A stretch of 64,000 nt of DNA from Achromobacter sp. Root83 (GTDB taxonomy: Bacteria; Pseudomonadota; Gammaproteobacteria; Burkholderiales; Burkholderiaceae_B), in NCBI RefSeq assembly GCF_001428845.1, contig NZ_LMIU01000002.1, positions 1-64,000 on the forward strand, given 5' to 3'. Positions 62,184-64,000 of the stretch are shown in pieces. The first letter of the stretch is position 1, and the number at the start of each line of letters is the position of its first letter. Both the position numbers and the translations under genes were made by a program. The notes below the pieces were generated by a model that was not told the DNA's origin, did not search any database, and worked only from the letters and a program-made list of their open reading frames with translations.

Positions 62184-63098
62184 GTGATCAAAGAATTCAG
62201 GACCTTCCTGGCGGTGGCGCGCGACGGCACCTTCACCGGCGCCGGCGTTCACCTGGGGCTGACGCAGTCCGCCGTCAGCGCCCAGATCAAGCGCCTGGAG
62301 GAATACCTGGGGATCGAACTGTTCGACCGTGGCGCGCGCGCGGCAGTGCTGAATGCCCATGGCCGCGAGATGCTGCCTCAGGCCGAGGAACTGGTCGCCA
62401 TGGCCGAGCGCATGGTCACCACGGCGGGCGCGGGCCACGTCAGCGGCTCGCTGCGCATCGGCGCCATCGCCTCCGTGCAGCAGGACCTGCTGGTGCGCGC
62501 GCTGGGCGTATTCCGCGCCGTCTACCCGGACGTGCGGGTGCGCATCGTGCCCGGCGTATCGCTGTCGTTGCTGGGGCAGGTGGACGCCGGCGAGGTGGAT
62601 CTGGCCGTGCTGATCCGGCCGCCGTTTGCCCTGCCTCCCGAATTGGGCTGGCAGCCCCTGATGAGCGAGCCCGTGGTGCTTGCCGTGCCAGAATCCCTGG
62701 CGCCCGCGCCGTGGCGCGAACTGCTGGCGACCCAGCCCTTCATCCGCTACGACCGGGCGTCGTTCGGCGGGCGCGTGGTGGACATCTTCCTGAAGAAGCA
62801 CCGGATCAACGTCCACGAGGCCGTGGAGCTCGACGAAATCGAGGCCATCGCGGGCATGGTGCGGCATGGCCTGGGCGTGGCGCTGCTGCCGCGACTGCGG
62901 CGGCTGGATATGACGGGGCTGCGGCTGGTGTCTCTGGGCGAGGCGGCGTTCCATCGCGAGATCGGCATCATCGGGCGCCTGCCCTTCGATGCGGGCAGCG
63001 TGCGGGACAAGATCGCGGAATGCCTGGTGAGGTCGGCGGCCGACGATACATCGACGACTCCAATCACCCTCGCATCAAGCGCAAGCGAAAAGGCCTGA
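62184..63098 (+). CDS. LysR family transcriptional regulator
   Basis: A 304-residue LysR protein. IKEFRTFLAVARDGTFTGAGVHLGLTQSAVSAQIKRLEEYLG (two motifs) is the HTH at about 2-43. The effector domain follows with GSLRIGAIASVQQDLL. The GTG at 62184 gives the normal LysR N-terminus; TTG codons at 62139 and 62178 are possible. It is divergent from the VOC-pxp operon across an AT-rich 150-bp gap with repeated CTTAGCA blocks, the usual place for a LysR operator. Confidence 0.9.
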   Translation: MIKEFRTFLAVARDGTFTGAGVHLGLTQSAVSAQIKRLEEYLGIELFDRGARAAVLNAHGREMLPQAEELVAMAERMVTTAGAGHVSGSLRIGAIASVQQDLLVRALGVFRAVYPDVRVRIVPGVSLSLLGQVDAGEVDLAVLIRPPFALPPELGWQPLMSEPVVLAVPESLAPAPWRELLATQPFIRYDRASFGGRVVDIFLKKHRINVHEAVELDEIEAIAGMVRHGLGVALLPRLRRLDMTGLRLVSLGEAAFHREIGIIGRLPFDAGSVRDKIAECLVRSAADDTSTTPITLASSASEKA

Positions 63099-63126
63099 GC
63101 CCGGTTCGGTACCGGACCCAGGCCTT
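63090..63126. terminator. Hairpin between lysR and serA
   Basis: AAGGCCTG (63090-63097) pairs with CAGGCCTT (63119-63126), and the inner CCGGT pairs with ACCGG. A second short stem AGGCC-TTC-GGCCT overlaps its right side and is followed by TTT. It probably ends both convergent transcripts. Confidence 0.65.
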
Positions 63127-63187
63127 CGGCCTTTGGATAACCGACCGTCCAACCATCGGGCGGCCAGTTCTCGAAGGGCTCTTTGCT

Positions 63188-64000
63188 TTACAGCCGGTCG
63201 CAGCGCACGGTGATCGGATGGTCGCGCAGGGCGGTCATCACGATGTCGTCGACCTGGCCTTCCACGTCCGTGATCACGTAGCCGATCTGGCCGCGGGTCT
63301 GCAGGGTTTGGCTGACGATGTTCAGCCCGTGCTGCGCCATCAGGTTGTCCAGTGCGCCCAGGGCGCCCGGCGCGTTGCGGTGGACGTGCAGGATGCGCGT
63401 GCCGCCCGCCTGTTCCACATAGGGCAGTTCCGGGAAGTTGACCGCGCCCTTGGTGGTGCCGGCTTGCAGGAAACGCACCAGTTTCTCGGCCACTTCGCGG
63501 CCGATGTTCTCTTGCGATTCCTGCGTGCTGCCGCCGATGTGCGGGGTCAGGATCACGTTGGGCATGCCGATCAGCGGGCTGGCCAGCGGTTCGTCGGCGC
63601 TCTTGGGCTCGGTGGGGAACACGTCCAGCGCGGCGCCGGCCAGGTGGCCGGACTTCAGCGCCGCGTGCAGCGCGGAGATATCCACCACCGTGCCGCGCGA
63701 GGCGTTGATCAGGATGGCGCCGCGGCGCATGCGCGCGATGGTTTCCGCGTTCATGATGTTTTCGGTGGACTTGCCGCCGGGCACGTGCAGCGTCACGACG
63801 TCGGCCTGTTCCAGCAGGTCGTTCAGCGTGCCGGCGGGGCGGGCGTTGCCCAGCGGCAGCTTGGCTTCCACGTCGTGATAGATGACGCGCATGCCCAGGC
63901 TTTCGGCCAGCGTGCTGATCTGCGAGCCGATATTGCCGTAACCCACGATGCCCAGCGTCTTGCCACGGGTCTCGAAGGCGCCGGAGGCGCTCTTGTCCCA
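63188..64000 (-). CDS. serA: D-3-phosphoglycerate dehydrogenase (5' end outside window)
   Basis: At least 270 C-terminal residues of SerA; the frame runs off the window edge at 64000, so the N-terminus is missing here. The NAD motif VGYGNIGSQ, the catalytic NASRGTVVD, VFPTEP and LTPHIGGSTQESQENIG segments, and a C-terminal ACT domain (ILHVHRNAPGALGALDNLM) are present. It oxidises 3-phosphoglycerate in serine synthesis; the ACT domain mediates serine feedback. Confidence 0.94.
   Translation of the reverse strand, partial: WDKSASGAFETRGKTLGIVGYGNIGSQISTLAESLGMRVIYHDVEAKLPLGNARPAGTLNDLLEQADVVTLHVPGGKSTENIMNAETIARMRRGAILINASRGTVVDISALHAALKSGHLAGAALDVFPTEPKSADEPLASPLIGMPNVILTPHIGGSTQESQENIGREVAEKLVRFLQAGTTKGAVNFPELPYVEQAGGTRILHVHRNAPGALGALDNLMAQHGLNIVSQTLQTRGQIGYVITDVEGQVDDIVMTALRDHPITVRCDRL

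Overview
The window reads as a chromosomal segment of a high-GC betaproteobacterium of the Alcaligenaceae (Achromobacter or Bordetella type). The reasons are the GC-rich coding bias, two Bug-type periplasmic receptors (40378-41370, 49515-50528), many LysR/GntR regulators beside small catabolic operons, metXW, 5-oxoprolinase subunits and a gentisate module. There is no phage, IS element, CRISPR array or rRNA. One tRNA is present (Arg, anticodon CCG). The genus assignment is inference, not a computed match.

Layout. 1-630: no gene; three diverged hairpin repeats and a very long RNA-type stem. 634-9344 (minus): a peptide-type ABC importer with its binding protein, flanked by an aspartoacylase-like amidohydrolase, an esterase and an M20 peptidase. 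9723-10936: a small unknown protein with a striking promoter, and NAD(P)HX dehydratase. 11053-18535: an acyl-CoA catabolic cluster under a TetR regulator (two enoyl-CoA hydratases, an NMO-like flavoenzyme, acyl-CoA dehydrogenase, CoA-transferase, 3-hydroxyacyl-CoA dehydrogenase). 18621-21550: diheme cytochrome c, tRNA-Arg, TPR-glycosyltransferase.

21.8-30.3 kb is the most interesting part: an AhpD-like/NmrA-like/OsmC operon, a LysR regulator, a periplasmic cupin, an ECF41-type sigma factor with a SnoaL-like tail, a bestrophin channel, and a hydrolase/metallo-hydrolase/SDR operon. Four transcription units here share a gap-free 31-bp promoter-like element with 17 invariant positions, placed 55-100 bp before the start codons on both strands. 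I infer a local regulon centred on the sigma factor.

30.4-39.3 kb: gentisate dioxygenase, FAH-family hydrolase and a complete branched-chain-type ABC importer, with a GntR regulator and a formamidase-like hydrolase; probably uptake and ring cleavage of an aromatic acid. 39.3-42.4 kb: LysR, Bug receptor and a second aspartoacylase-like enzyme, paralogous to the one at 6673-7644. 42.5-47.5 kb: lipocalin, GshA, lipase, lipoprotein, an orphan LuxR DNA-binding domain and an AEC transporter. 47.5-53.1 kb: a probable sulfolactate pathway (ComC-, SlcC-, SuyB- and SuyA-like proteins with a Bug receptor and a divergent GntR regulator). 53.2-58.2 kb: metX-metW, an AmpG-like permease with an apparent ATC start, universal stress protein, TRIC-type channel. 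58.4-63.1 kb: GntR, the 5-oxoprolinase genes pxpBCA with a VOC protein, and LysR. The window ends inside serA.
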